Shown here: piece after piece, positions 1 through 8,317 of the stretch
Numbering within the stretch: position 1 is the stretch's first letter
Layout of the letters: each line of letters opens with the position of its first letter
Assembly (NCBI RefSeq): GCF_020535245.1
Contig: NZ_CP084910.1
Span: forward strand, 658,501-722,500
Source of the DNA: Asticcacaulis sp. AND118
Lineage (GTDB): Bacteria > Pseudomonadota > Alphaproteobacteria > Caulobacterales > Caulobacteraceae
Length of the DNA stretch: 64,000 nucleotides
Direction: 5' to 3'
Notes under the pieces: generated by a model
The model's input: the letters and a program-made list of their open reading frames with translations, nothing else
What the model was told of the DNA's origin: nothing
Database searches by the model: none
Program-made: the position numbers and the translations under genes

Positions 1-1413
1 ACGACGTGCGGCAAAATCAAAGCTCTGGAATTCAAAGCGTTCATGTCGGGCGCCGACGAGGACTACCCAATGCGATCCCACGGGCATTTGATAGGTTCCG
101 TAAACGGCCTGCACGGATTGATCGTACGAGAAAGGCGTGGACAGTTCCGGATTAATGTTAGAGCCAGAAGCTCCATTCGCGTTGGGAAAGTAGACGAAGC
201 TGATTTGGCGAGCGTCGTCATGAACTTCGGATACACCTATCGCGACCTGGCCCTCGCCTAAGTCTCTGTTGTAGTCTATGCCGAATGACTTTCGCGTGGT
301 CCGGCTATCGTAGGCGGAGTTCGTAATCTCAGTCGCGGTGGCCGGGCTGAGTGCCGGGTCGAGGTCGCGAGACTGTAACGCCTCGCTGGATGACGTGTTT
401 CCAGATTCCAATTTTGCCGACACGCGTAGTGCAGTTCCCACCAGCGTGCCGGCTCTTGTCCAGGTGACGGCTATAGCCCGGTTGCCGTTTTCGGAATTAC
501 TCAGGCTGCGGATCTCGCGATCACTGTTCGCGTTCGGCAGCAGGCTGCGCACAGAGGTCTGTCCGCGGTTCCGGTATCGGCTGGACGCCTCCAAATAGCT
601 AAGCTCGGCGGTGATCGAATCCTTAGCTGTCAAACCATAGTCGAAGGTTGCTGTGGCTATGCCGGATTTGCTGGGAGATGCCGTATCGAGATAGCCGTTG
701 ATCGTCTGAAGGGACGCACCGGACTGATCGCGACTCAGGAATTGAAATCGGCTCTCGGAGTCATTGTCTTCGTCTGTCACACCGGCGGAAAACGTCGCGG
801 CCAGTTTTCCTTTGTTGAAGCTTGCGAAAGTGTTGGCGGTGACCCCTCCCTTACTCATCAGCTGACCGCTCGCTGAGCCGAAGTAGCCGTCTGGCACAGA
901 GGACCGGGTGACAATGTTGATCACGCCGGCAGCGCCATCGACCGAGATTTGTGCGCCAGGGTTCGACATGACTTCTATCGCTGACAGCATGTTCGAGGGC
1001 ATGGCTTTCAGGGCCGCAGAGCGGTTATCGCCCGACAACAGCAACGACTTGCGGCCATTGACGAGGAACTCCACCGGATTGCCGTTCAGCGTTACATTGC
1101 CCCGGCCATCCACCATCACGCCAGGGATTTTCTTGAGGGCATCTTCGACCGTACCAATGTCTCCGTTCGGCATGTCCGAGATATTGTAGGTTTGGCGATC
1201 AATCCGGTTCTTCGGCTTCTCGCCCTTCACCGTAACGGTGGGCATTTCGGTCTGCGCCTCGGAAGAGGCTGGGGTTTCATCCGATCTGCGCTCTTGCTCA
1301 TCGCGTTCAGGATGTGCCGGCAGGGACACGAGGGGTTCTTGGGCGGCCGCAGAACCGCACGAGATGGAGGCCAGGCACAGGGAGACGAGAAATCGTTTGG
1401 TAAAGGGTGCCAT
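1..1413 (-). CDS. TonB-dependent outer-membrane receptor, C-terminus outside window
   Basis: The reverse strand is open from an ATG at 1413 to the window edge (471 codons) and reads into the edge, so the barrel C-terminus is missing. Residues 1-25 are a signal peptide ending near GSAAAQ. A plug domain follows: an acidic TonB-box-like stretch with TVTVKGEK, then EDALKKIPGVMVD, VEFLVNGRKSLLL and the plug-ending segment GVINIVTR near residue 170. The remainder shows alternating amphipathic strands rich in Tyr, Asn and Ser, as in outer-membrane beta-barrels of the OMP_b-brl_3 kind. Such receptors import siderophores, sugars or metal chelates with TonB energy; the substrate cannot be read here. 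The small secreted protein at 1510-1857 lies 96 bp upstream on the same strand and may be co-transcribed. It does not appear as a closed reading frame because the stop lies beyond position 1. Confidence 0.88.
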   Translation of the reverse strand, partial: MAPFTKRFLVSLCLASISCGSAAAQEPLVSLPAHPERDEQERRSDETPASSEAQTEMPTVTVKGEKPKNRIDRQTYNISDMPNGDIGTVEDALKKIPGVMVDGRGNVTLNGNPVEFLVNGRKSLLLSGDNRSAALKAMPSNMLSAIEVMSNPGAQISVDGAAGVINIVTRSSVPDGYFGSASGQLMSKGGVTANTFASFNKGKLAATFSAGVTDEDNDSESRFQFLSRDQSGASLQTINGYLDTASPSKSGIATATFDYGLTAKDSITAELSYLEASSRYRNRGQTSVRSLLPNANSDREIRSLSNSENGNRAIAVTWTRAGTLVGTALRVSAKLESGNTSSSEALQSRDLDPALSPATATEITNSAYDSRTTRKSFGIDYNRDLGEGQVAIGVSEVHDDARQISFVYFPNANGASGSNINPELSTPFSYDQSVQAVYGTYQMPVGSHWVVLVGARHERFEFQSFDFAARR

Positions 1414-1509
1414 GGCCTGGAGCTATATATCTGCCCTTCGGCAGTATTGAGGTTCGGGGCGGACATGTTTGATCGTGCCCACCCCTTGCCCGACAGTCTT
1501 AAACTAGAA

Positions 1510-1857
1510 TCAGTACGGGTAATAAGCCCGGAACTCAAAAATGAAGCCGCTCGGCGAGCTGGGACTTCTTTTCGGGTTGCTCATGCAAGCATTCGCGGCC
1601 GCCATACAGACGGCAGCGTTTGCCGAAATCTGAGCCATAGCTGTTTCTGTGTTAATCAGGCCTGCGGCGCGACGCAGGGTTGGGCCCTGTTCGCTCTGAC
1701 TTTTGCAAGCGTTATAATTGGTGCCGCAGGTGGCCGCGTAATAGCCCGTGGCGGTGTATGAGCCTGCATGCGCGGCACCGGCTGCCAGCGAAAAAAGCGC
1801 GAAAAATAGTGCGACGCCCGACTTACTAATCTTTGGTTTGTTTGCTTCTGCAACCAT
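1510..1857 (-). CDS. small secreted hypothetical protein
   Basis: 115 residues. I chose the ATG at 1857 because AAGGAGAG sits just upstream of it; an in-frame upstream ATG at 1875 lacks such a site. A hydrophobic segment (VALFFALFSLAAGAAHA) gives a clear signal peptide cut after AHA. The mature part is about 80 residues with four to five Cys (ATCGTNYNAC, AAVCMAAANAC), which suggests a disulfide-bonded periplasmic protein. I recognise no family. It precedes the TonB receptor on the same strand, so a role near that receptor is possible but unproven. Confidence 0.6.
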   Translation of the reverse strand: MVAEANKPKISKSGVALFFALFSLAAGAAHAGSYTATGYYAATCGTNYNACKSQSEQGPTLRRAAGLINTETAMAQISANAAVCMAAANACMSNPKRSPSSPSGFIFEFRAYYPY

Positions 1858-1957
1858 GACTCTCTCCTTGGGCATCTGCGCCCAATGGGAGAGTGCATAA
1901 GGTATACCATTCCGGCAAGTGGCGTTTACAATCTGTTAACACTTTTTTGCGCGGCGG

Positions 1958-2209
1958 CTACTTGGGGTTGGTTTGGGCTTCTGGTGCGAAGTCGATGGCA
2001 CATTGATAGCCGGCGGTAAAGGCTTCTTCTACGGTTGCGACCTCGGCCGCCACGACAAAGGTCAGATATCCAAATCCGGCTGTTGATAAGGTTGCTACCC
2101 CACGCTCGTCTTGGAAGACAAAACCGAGACGATGGCACTCGGCGTCGCCAAGCTGCCGATAGAGCGCTTCGATCTGCTGCATATTTTGAAAATCGATGAT
2201 CCGGCTCAT
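1958..2209 (-). CDS. small hypothetical protein, paralogue of the gene at 28378
   Basis: 83 residues, no signal peptide or membrane segment. It begins MSRIIDFQNMQQIEALYRQL and shares its whole layout with the 80-residue protein at 28378-28620: DFQN..QIE.L.R.LGDAEC.RLGF near the start, VATL.TAG.G.L in the middle and VEEAFTAGYQCA near the end. Conservation between two distant copies argues that both are genuine genes. The function is unknown; the GDAEC motif and the AGYQC Cys are the most conserved points. No strong ribosome site precedes the chosen ATG. Confidence 0.6.
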   Translation of the reverse strand: MSRIIDFQNMQQIEALYRQLGDAECHRLGFVFQDERGVATLSTAGFGYLTFVVAAEVATVEEAFTAGYQCAIDFAPEAQTNPK

Positions 2210-2432
2210 GGGAGACTCATATCACGCTCCGGAGGTTGACGAAATATTCTGTGGAGTGCCCCTAGGTGCGCCCCCAATGCCGATCACGCACAGTTTTTTT
2301 CAGGAACGGTATACCTAACTGCCCTGGCTAACTCCTTATGACATCGGAGAATTCCGCTCGCCGAATAAGCTGACAAAAAATGGCAGCGGGCTCGTCCGAT
2401 TTTAGCCCCACTTGACTCTTTGTTGAAGATTG

Positions 2433-2447
2433 GAACAAAAAGAGAAC
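2433..2447 (+). promoter_or_regulatory. LexA box upstream of imuA
   Basis: GAAC, seven bases (AAAAAGA), GAAC: an exact match to the alphaproteobacterial LexA operator. It lies 33 bp before the imuA start codon, and a TTGACT at 2412-2417 could be the -35 element of the promoter it overlaps. SOS control of imuAB is the established pattern in Caulobacter and relatives. Confidence 0.85.
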
Positions 2448-2480
2448 ATGTAGTCAGGTCCAGAAAGGATTGAGCATGTC

Positions 2481-3233
2481 ATGGCTCGCAACACTCGCCC
2501 CCAGTTCCAGGCGCTCAGAGCCCGCTTTGGCGGAGGACATCCGCGCGACCGATCGGTTCTACCCTTCGGAATCGACGATATCGATCAAAAGCTACCCGGC
2601 GGCGGGTTGGTCCGCGGCGCTTTGCACGAGGTGGCCGGCGGCGCCAATGGCGCGGTTGATGGGGCCGCCGCCGCTGCCTTTGCCGCGGGCGTAGCGGCAC
2701 GAACAGGGGGGCGGGTGCTTTGGTGCTTTGGGCAGCCGAATATTTTCCCGCCCGCGCTGGCGCAGTGCGGCTTAACGTCTGATCGTGTTGTGTTTTTCGA
2801 GTGCCGGGAGGAGGCCGCCATATTGCGATGTTTCGAGGATGCGCTTCGACATGGCGGGCTGAGCGCCGTGGTCGGAGAGATCGGCCATCTGAGCCTGAAA
2901 GCGTCGCAACGCCTCCAGTTTGCGGCCGAGACGTCCGGCACCATGGGCATTGCTGTGCGCCGGTGGCGGCGGCAGACCGAGGCGCGGGATTTCGGGACCC
3001 CAACGGCGGCTACGACGCGCTGGCGGGTGACGGAGATAGAGGCCGAGACCCTGCCGGTGCGTGGCGTCGGCCAAGGGCGCTGGTTGCTGGAATTGATGCG
3101 GGCGCGCGGAGGAGAATGCGCCGACTTTGAAATAGAGGCGTTCGACAATGCACAGGGTCATCTCTGTCTACCTCCCTACCTGGCCCACAGACCGGTTGCG
3201 CCGGTTGCCGAAGGGCGCCGCGCCGCCTCATGA
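2481..3233 (+). CDS. imuA: ImuA, SOS-induced mutagenesis accessory protein
   Basis: 250 residues with the RecA-like but degenerate layout of alphaproteobacterial ImuA: PFGIDDIDQKLPGGGL near residues 27-45, ALHEVAGGANGAVDGAAAAAF where RecA has its Walker A, and the conserved C-terminal AQGHLCLPPYL. In Caulobacter, ImuA works with ImuB and DnaE2 in error-prone repair of damaged DNA in the cytoplasm. A LexA box lies just upstream. The 3' end overlaps the start of imuB by 86 bp, as expected of translationally coupled imuAB. Its partner imuB is truncated here and no dnaE2 follows, so this copy is unlikely to support mutagenesis on its own. Confidence 0.85.
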   Translation: MARNTRPQFQALRARFGGGHPRDRSVLPFGIDDIDQKLPGGGLVRGALHEVAGGANGAVDGAAAAAFAAGVAARTGGRVLWCFGQPNIFPPALAQCGLTSDRVVFFECREEAAILRCFEDALRHGGLSAVVGEIGHLSLKASQRLQFAAETSGTMGIAVRRWRRQTEARDFGTPTAATTRWRVTEIEAETLPVRGVGQGRWLLELMRARGGECADFEIEAFDNAQGHLCLPPYLAHRPVAPVAEGRRAAS

Positions 3234-3429
3234 TGTGCCGTTGGTTCTGAAAGGCTCGGACGGTCGCCGCCGGGTGGTGACGGCTGCCGATGACTTCGCG
3301 CGTTCTCTCGGTATTGCTGTCGGTATGCCGATCGCGAAAGCGCAGGCGCTCGTCAACGATCTTCATATTTTGGACGCCAACCCGGATGCCGATCTTGATG
3401 GACTGGGACGACTAATCCGAATTAATTGA
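3148..3429 (+). pseudogene. imuB: imuB, only the first ~90 codons remain
   Basis: Begins as a Y-family polymerase-like ImuB (VISVYLPTWPTDRLRR, then VTAADDFARSLGIAVGMPIAKAQAL), but after DADLDGLGRL, at about 3410, the homology stops. Four foreign codons lead into a TGA, whereas intact ImuB runs to roughly 500 residues. The little-finger domain and the rest of the palm are absent and are not found elsewhere in the window. The break lies some 40 bp before the left end of the island, so loss of the 3' part is probably tied to integration or to a deletion next to it. Confidence 0.85.
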
Positions 3430-3463
3430 TATAATCAGTGAGAAATTGTCTACCTGCGGGCCC

Positions 3464-3558
3464 ATGATGTGCAAAATGATGTGCTGCTCGAAAAGCTGTG
3501 GATCAAGCTGGATTGGGGACCAAATCGTAGCACATCATGCGAAATAAGATGATGTGCT
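3464..3558. repeat. probable attL arm-type repeats (four copies of ATGATGTGCT)
   Basis: Copies at 3464-3473 (last base A), 3476-3485, 3529-3538 (inverted) and 3549-3558; the last two face each other across 10 bp. The same motif occurs three times at 33231-33268 beside the integrase. Short repeats on both sides of a recombination core are typical arm sites for tyrosine recombinases or their directionality factors. This 3430-3661 stretch has no gene. Just before the first repeat one frame reads ISEKLSTCGPMM, which faintly resembles the DusA N-terminus (SENKYPKFSVAPMM). Confidence 0.6.
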
Positions 3559-3661
3559 TCATTCTGCAGTTGAGTTTCTGGTCTTAGGCGGCAACCGGTG
3601 TTTCGCGTTTACCCGAGTGGTGGAATCGGATCATTCCTCCGGATAATATCGGGAGGTGAAC

Positions 3662-3829
3662 GTGAACGGAAATCAGACCACTTTGGACCCGGCTTACACG
3701 TTGCGCTACTTGGCCAAGCTGCAGGACCGCTTGGCCTATGCGCACGAAGCCGAGGGTAAGGATTCTACTGAAATTCGCAAACGCGCCACAGAACTCCGAG
3801 CGAGGGTGAACCAGCAAACGCTGGCATGA
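3662..3829 (+). CDS. small hypothetical protein (55 aa)
   Basis: A GTG start at 3662 follows GGGAGG at the usual distance. The product is 55 residues, hydrophilic and largely helical (TLRYLAKLQDRLAYAHEAEG, then EIRKRATELRARVNQQ), without a membrane segment. No family recognised. It lies 57 bp before the membrane-protein gene on the same strand and may share its transcript. It is too short for most automatic calls; the good ribosome site and codon pattern support it. Confidence 0.5.
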   Translation: MNGNQTTLDPAYTLRYLAKLQDRLAYAHEAEGKDSTEIRKRATELRARVNQQTLA

Positions 3830-3886
3830 CGCGGCGTCGATCCTCGCGGAAGTTTAAAACCTGCAGGCGCGAATGAAGGGGCCGTG

Positions 3887-4582
3887 ATGAACGTAAATGC
3901 AGAAGATTTCAAAAGGCTGGTTCAGAACTACAGCACCGAAAGTGAAGGATATCTTCGGCAACTCCACCTTTGGCTGGGGGCGGCATTGGCTGGAGGTGTC
4001 GTTGCTTTAACGAGCCTCGCGGCAGGTCTCCCTAACCCCGCAAAAGCTTTTGCCTACTTGCTGCCGAGTTACTGGTCGTTTCTGGTCGGGCTTGTTGCAG
4101 TTGGAGTGGCAATATTCGCTGCATCCATGAAAGCGTCTAAGCGTGGCCAGCACTTCGCCAGTGCTTATAATCGCCAGGACTTGGATAACAATATAGGCAA
4201 AATTCCAGAGGTCCTACATTCGTCGCCCAGCATGGCGAACGAGTTGAATTCAGCGAGGAACTGGCTCGCGGGGCAGCGTGAAGCGGAGCATAAGAAGGCG
4301 GAGGCGGCGTGGGATGTCCAGACGATATGGCAACGCACCTGGGCTGCGTCACTGTGCATCGCAGGTGCATCATTTGTCATTGGTTTCGCTTGGCCGCTTG
4401 TGCAAATAGGGCTTGGGCGTCCGCTTGGAGACCCCGAAAAGAAGGTCGCCGAACGCATCGAAAAGGCGTCGCCTGCCGCTATTGCTGACCAGGTCGCTCC
4501 CGTAGTCGTCTCTCGGCCTGCCGTTGCAAGCCATGCCTCGTCTCAAGCGGGCGGTGCAAAGTCGTCTGTTAGCGCGCGATAG
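3887..4582 (+). CDS. hypothetical inner-membrane protein
   Basis: About 231 residues. ATG at 3887 is preferred over GTG at 3884 because of its distance from AAGGGG. There are two adjacent membrane segments near residues 29-50 and 64-82, a cytoplasm-like charged middle, and a third segment near 152-175 (SLCIAGASFVIGFAWPLV), followed by a long Ala/Ser/Val-rich tail. This is the layout of many small unknown proteins of mobile elements. No family recognised. A strong hairpin terminator follows at 4644. Confidence 0.6.
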   Translation: MNVNAEDFKRLVQNYSTESEGYLRQLHLWLGAALAGGVVALTSLAAGLPNPAKAFAYLLPSYWSFLVGLVAVGVAIFAASMKASKRGQHFASAYNRQDLDNNIGKIPEVLHSSPSMANELNSARNWLAGQREAEHKKAEAAWDVQTIWQRTWAASLCIAGASFVIGFAWPLVQIGLGRPLGDPEKKVAERIEKASPAAIADQVAPVVVSRPAVASHASSQAGGAKSSVSAR

Positions 4583-4643
4583 ACACCTCATCCGATGAGC
4601 CCTGCGTGTATCTTGCGCTTCAAAATGGTCGCTAGAAGCGCAA

Positions 4644-4683
4644 AAAAGAAAAGGCCCCGGGTGTTTCCGGGGCCTTTTCTTTT
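4644..4683. terminator. bidirectional rho-independent terminator
   Basis: AAAAGGCCCCGG and CCGGGGCCTTTT pair around a short loop, with A-tract and T-tract on the two sides. It lies between the converging membrane-protein gene (+) and the HU gene (-) and can serve both. Confidence 0.85.
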
Positions 4684-4697
4684 GGGTTTAGACGATC

Positions 4698-4973
4698 TCA
4701 AGCGTTGAGGCGGTCCTTGACAGCTTTACCCGGCACGAACGTCAGCTTCTTGGAAGCTGCGATCTGGATGGTGGCGCCGGTTGACGGGTTTCGGCCCTCG
4801 CGCGCCGGCTTGTCTTGGACTTTGAACTTGCCAAACGCCGGGAAGTTCACTTCCTGGCCCAGCACGGCGGCTTCGATGATGCTGTTCAGCGTGGTTTCGA
4901 CGATGGCCTTGGCAGCGGCCTTGGTCACGCCGTGCTCGGCGGCGATTTTGTCGATTAGATCAGACGTATTCAT
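4698..4973 (-). CDS. HU-family DNA-binding protein
   Basis: 91 residues from ATG 4973, which follows AAGGAG. It opens MNTSDLIDKIAAEHGVTKAA, has the HU core FPAFGKFKVQDKPAREGRNP and ends FVPGKAVKDRLN, matching the length and motifs of HU (about 90 residues). HU bends and compacts DNA and assists recombination and replication. Lying inside an integrated island and ending at its own terminator, this copy is probably an accessory HU carried by the element rather than the main chromosomal one. An upstream extension to 5111 is open but has no support. Confidence 0.9.
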   Translation of the reverse strand: MNTSDLIDKIAAEHGVTKAAAKAIVETTLNSIIEAAVLGQEVNFPAFGKFKVQDKPAREGRNPSTGATIQIAASKKLTFVPGKAVKDRLNA

Positions 4974-5109
4974 GCAAATCTCCTTGGGTTCTTGGACCGG
5001 TTCTCGACCCGAATCACTGGAGATTTCAAGAGGGGCGCGGAGAGATCCCGCGAATGCGGCAGGGGAAAATCGCTGGGCATGGTTGGGGATTCGGCGGTAG
5101 GCTGCGCGC

Positions 5110-6090
5110 ATGACCTCTCAACTCGACATGTTCGGCGTCACGCAACCGCTTGCCTCGACCGCTGCTCCGACGCGTAAGCGGCCAAGGCCCCTGGCGAAAG
5201 CGCTCCTTACCTTAGAAGATGATGAGGCTCTGGCAGCTCATTTAGAGGGCACTGGACGATACCGTATCCTTCGCAAGCTGGAACCGAAGCCGGTCGTGGA
5301 CAATCCGCGCCCGGGCTTTCCGCACATTGCCGTCATCGTCGATACGGAAACGACCGGGCTTAAGAAGGCCGAAGATGAGATCATCGAGATCGGTCTGATC
5401 GCCATCCGGTTTAATGAGGTCGGCCAAGTCGGTGACGTCATCGGCACCTATGGGGCGCTGCAAGCGCCCAGCCGTCCCATACCGGCCGATATTACTGCCC
5501 TGACCGGAATCGATGATGCGATGGTGCTGGGGCAGTCCATCAATTTGCGTGCGGTCGAAGATATGGTGGCCTCTGCCGATCTGATTATCGCCCACAATGC
5601 CGCGTTTGACCGTCCGTTCTGTGAGCGTCTGTCGCCAGAGTTTGCCTCAAAGGCCTGGGCCTGCTCGAATGCCGAGATCGACTGGAAGGCGCGCGGCTTT
5701 GAGGGCTCAAAGCTCGGTTATCTGGTGAGCCAGGCCGGCTACTTCCACGACGGCCATCGGGCATTGGACGATTGCTTTGCCCTTTTGGCCGTTTTGGATA
5801 GACAGGACGCAGATGCGCGTTCGGCCTTTGCGGAGCTTTTTGCCTCAAGCCAGAAGGCGAGGGTGCGTCTATGGGCCGAGTATAGCCCCTTTGATAAAAA
5901 GGATGTCCTGAAAGCGCGCGGCTATCGCTGGTCGAGTGGCGATGACGGCGGGCCGAAGGCGTGGTGGACGGAGGTCGATGCGGAAGATCTGGATGCTGAG
6001 GTGCGCTACCTGCAGACCGATATCTACCAACGTGCCGATGTTGAGCCGACGACGCGATATCTGACGGCAATGGAGCGCTTCAAGGCCTAG
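5110..6090 (+). CDS. DEDDh 3'-5' exonuclease, DnaQ-like
   Basis: 326 residues. The exonuclease motifs are complete: DTETTGL (D78, E80), HNAAFDRPF (D167) and HRALDD (H216, D221), which is the DEDDh set that binds two metal ions and removes 3' nucleotides. About 60 residues precede the domain and about 95 follow it; the tail contains SPFDKKDVLKARGYRW and PKAWW, a small C-terminal module often attached to stand-alone DnaQ-like enzymes. It is transcribed away from the HU gene and is followed by the XRE regulator. Likely role: DNA repair or processing for the element; not the replicative epsilon subunit, judging by the added modules. Confidence 0.85.
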   Translation: MTSQLDMFGVTQPLASTAAPTRKRPRPLAKALLTLEDDEALAAHLEGTGRYRILRKLEPKPVVDNPRPGFPHIAVIVDTETTGLKKAEDEIIEIGLIAIRFNEVGQVGDVIGTYGALQAPSRPIPADITALTGIDDAMVLGQSINLRAVEDMVASADLIIAHNAAFDRPFCERLSPEFASKAWACSNAEIDWKARGFEGSKLGYLVSQAGYFHDGHRALDDCFALLAVLDRQDADARSAFAELFASSQKARVRLWAEYSPFDKKDVLKARGYRWSSGDDGGPKAWWTEVDAEDLDAEVRYLQTDIYQRADVEPTTRYLTAMERFKA

Positions 6091-6186
6091 CGGAAGACCC
6101 ATTACACGATACGCGCAATGCGGCCCTAAATTTGCACCACAACCTAAAGGCACATGTGGAGTGTCGCAAATTGGTAGAGTACAGTC

Positions 6187-6615
6187 ATGACCACGCTTAA
6201 CCCTGTTACGACGCCCGCCGTAGACGACAAGGCACCAAACCCGGTTGATATCCATGTCGGCGCGCGTGTCCGCATGCGCCGGAAGTTCCTCGGTTTGACC
6301 CAGGAGCAACTCGCTGATCAGATCGGCATTACCTTCCAGCAGGTGCAGAAGTATGAGCGCGGCTCGAACCGCATCAGCGCCTCGAAGCTGCACAGTATCT
6401 CTGTCGTGCTGCAGGTGCCGGTGGCCTACTTCTTCGATGGGTTTGGCGAGTCCTCGTCAGAGGAGTTCGTGGAATCTTCGGCGGAGCGCAATGCCAGCGA
6501 GTTTCTGATCTCCAGCGAAGGGATCGAACTAGCCGAAGCCTTTCCCCGCATCCGGTCAGCGACGCAGCGTCGCAAAATTCTTGATCTGGTCCGATCAATG
6601 GGTGATGTCGGCTGA
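6187..6615 (+). CDS. XRE-family transcriptional regulator
   Basis: 142 residues. The helix-turn-helix spans about residues 24-78: VGARVRMRRKFLGLTQEQLA, then FQQVQKYERGSNRISASKL and VPVAYFF. This form, with an N-terminal tail of about 20 residues and an acidic linker before a helical C-terminus (FPRIRSATQRRKILDLVRSM), is common in Caulobacterales and Rhizobiales. It probably represses its own and nearby genes. It stands alone between the exonuclease (96 bp gap) and the secreted EEP protein (119 bp gap). Confidence 0.88.
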   Translation: MTTLNPVTTPAVDDKAPNPVDIHVGARVRMRRKFLGLTQEQLADQIGITFQQVQKYERGSNRISASKLHSISVVLQVPVAYFFDGFGESSSEEFVESSAERNASEFLISSEGIELAEAFPRIRSATQRRKILDLVRSMGDVG

Positions 6616-6734
6616 GGCGGTCAGTTCTCTGAGGGGCTTCTGTTGCATCCGGGCCTAACTGAGGCAAGGTGACGGAAAAGTCTGGACGACGCGTATCGGC
6701 CATCGATAAATGCGTTCAGACCTAGGAGCCTCAA

Positions 6735-7793
6735 ATGATTGCGCGGATTGCCCCCATCCTTCTGACCGGCCTGTTGAGCCTTTCCGCATCGAGCCTGGCT
6801 ATGGCGCAACCCCCCGCTCCAGCGCGGCTGACGGTCATGACCTACAATGTCGAGAATTTCTTCGATGCGAACGACGATCCGCGCATGCCGAACGGATCGA
6901 GCAACGAAGTCATCAACACGCCCGCCTGGGTTGACGCAAAGGCCGCGGCCGTTGCGCGGGTTATTCAGCGCTTTGATTTCGGGCAGGGACCGGACGTGCT
7001 GGTTCTGACCGAGGTGGAAAGCCAGGCGAGCCTCGATGCGATCAAGGACCAGTTGAAGGATAAGGGGGCGGCCTATAAGACCGCCATCCTGATCGATGCC
7101 GATCCGAACCGGCCGGCGCCTAAGCCCGATCAGCGCGGTATCAAGGTCGCGATCCTGTCGAAGTTGTCATTGGCCGCGGGAGTGAAACCCCAGACATTCC
7201 CGGTGGATCTGACTAAATCGGCCAACTGCAAAAGCCGCGACGGCTCGCCCGGTACGACTCGCGATCTGCTGCAAGTCGATCTAACCCTGCCCGACGGCAA
7301 AATCCTGACCGTGTTCGGTGGCCATCTGCCATCGGGCGGCAATCCCCGCGCCTGTCGAGAGATCGCGGCCCAGACGATCGCAAACATTGCCGCCAAGCTT
7401 CCAGCCAGTCATGTGGTCGTCGCCGCAGGCGATTTCAATTTCAACTGCGCGCCGCAAGAGCGCCAAGGGCTGGCGACCGCTTTCAAAGGCTGGGTTCTGC
7501 CGTCACAACTGGACAATGCCTGCCGGGGCAGCGGCAGCCAGTTTTATTGGCGCGAAAAGACCTGGTCCTATCTCGATGTCATTACGCAGAAAGCGACGGG
7601 TGCCAGCGAGGCCTGGGCCATCGAGCCTAAAACCTTCCGCACGGTTCTGACCGACGAAGAGCAACTGCAGTGGGACGAACGCGATCAGGTCATGCGCCCG
7701 AAAGCGTTCCGTTTCAATGCCGAGACGGGCAAGGGGTCCGGCACGGCTGACCATTGGCCGATCGCCATCGATCTGGTGCAGGCCAACCGATAA
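6735..7793 (+). CDS. secreted endonuclease/exonuclease/phosphatase (EEP) family protein
   Basis: 352 residues with a signal peptide (LLTGLLSLSASSLAMAQ). The EEP fold shows TYNVENFFD (metal-binding Asn), VLVLTEVES (catalytic Glu), GGHLPSGG, VVAAGDFNFN (Asp/Asn pair) and the closing GTADHWPI (Asp-His). Members cleave nucleic acids or phosphoesters; a secreted form usually scavenges extracellular DNA or phosphate. GGAG lies ten bases before the ATG. It has its own hairpin terminator downstream. The substrate cannot be settled from sequence. Confidence 0.85.
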   Translation: MIARIAPILLTGLLSLSASSLAMAQPPAPARLTVMTYNVENFFDANDDPRMPNGSSNEVINTPAWVDAKAAAVARVIQRFDFGQGPDVLVLTEVESQASLDAIKDQLKDKGAAYKTAILIDADPNRPAPKPDQRGIKVAILSKLSLAAGVKPQTFPVDLTKSANCKSRDGSPGTTRDLLQVDLTLPDGKILTVFGGHLPSGGNPRACREIAAQTIANIAAKLPASHVVVAAGDFNFNCAPQERQGLATAFKGWVLPSQLDNACRGSGSQFYWREKTWSYLDVITQKATGASEAWAIEPKTFRTVLTDEEQLQWDERDQVMRPKAFRFNAETGKGSGTADHWPIAIDLVQANR

Positions 7794-7912
7794 CCGGCTT
7801 CGACATATCGAGACAACGAGCGGGGGTGTGGGGCGGACCGGGCGGTGCGGCAGCCCAACCGTCCGATTGGTTTGCCCATTATAACAGCCGCTCAATGCGA
7901 GCGATAAAGCAA

Positions 7913-7945
7913 GGGGGAGGGGCTATGGTAATAGCCCCTCCCTTT
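7913..7945 (+). terminator. rho-independent terminator
   Basis: A 12-bp stem (GGGAGGGGCTAT with ATAGCCCCTCCC), a four-base loop and a short T run, 120 bp after the EEP gene. The rest of the 7794-8317 gap is AT-rich and holds no gene that I can support; several imperfect GAAATT-type inverted repeats lie before the next start codon. Confidence 0.8.
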
Positions 7946-8317
7946 CTGGGTCTGCGCCTTTGGCTTCAACAGCGAGCGCTGTCCTGAACCTATGGAAATT
8001 TCAGAAAGCGATGAATGCACGCGAACGTGAGGTTTACGGGACGTGCTTCGGTTTTGACGCCATGCGGCGTGTTCCCCCACCTGACAAGCGAATTTCTGCG
8101 ATTTCGAGCTAGAGAAATGAAATTGCGACTGGAGCTTCAGCAATTTCAAATGTCATCAGTATTGAGGCGGCGTGACAAAGGGCCTCGAATAAATCAATCA
8201 AATTCAATGAATTGACCAAGGTGACCGAATCGGGCACGCAGAAAATTGTGGCGGATTGAAATTGTCAATTGCGCCGTTTAAAATTTCATGTGAATAATTT
8301 TCGGATTAACCATTGGC

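Noticed and set aside
1897-2315. Two GGTATACC palindromes (near 1903 and 2309) as a shared operator
   Set aside because: Only an 8-bp common sequence in two places, not placed alike relative to the genes.
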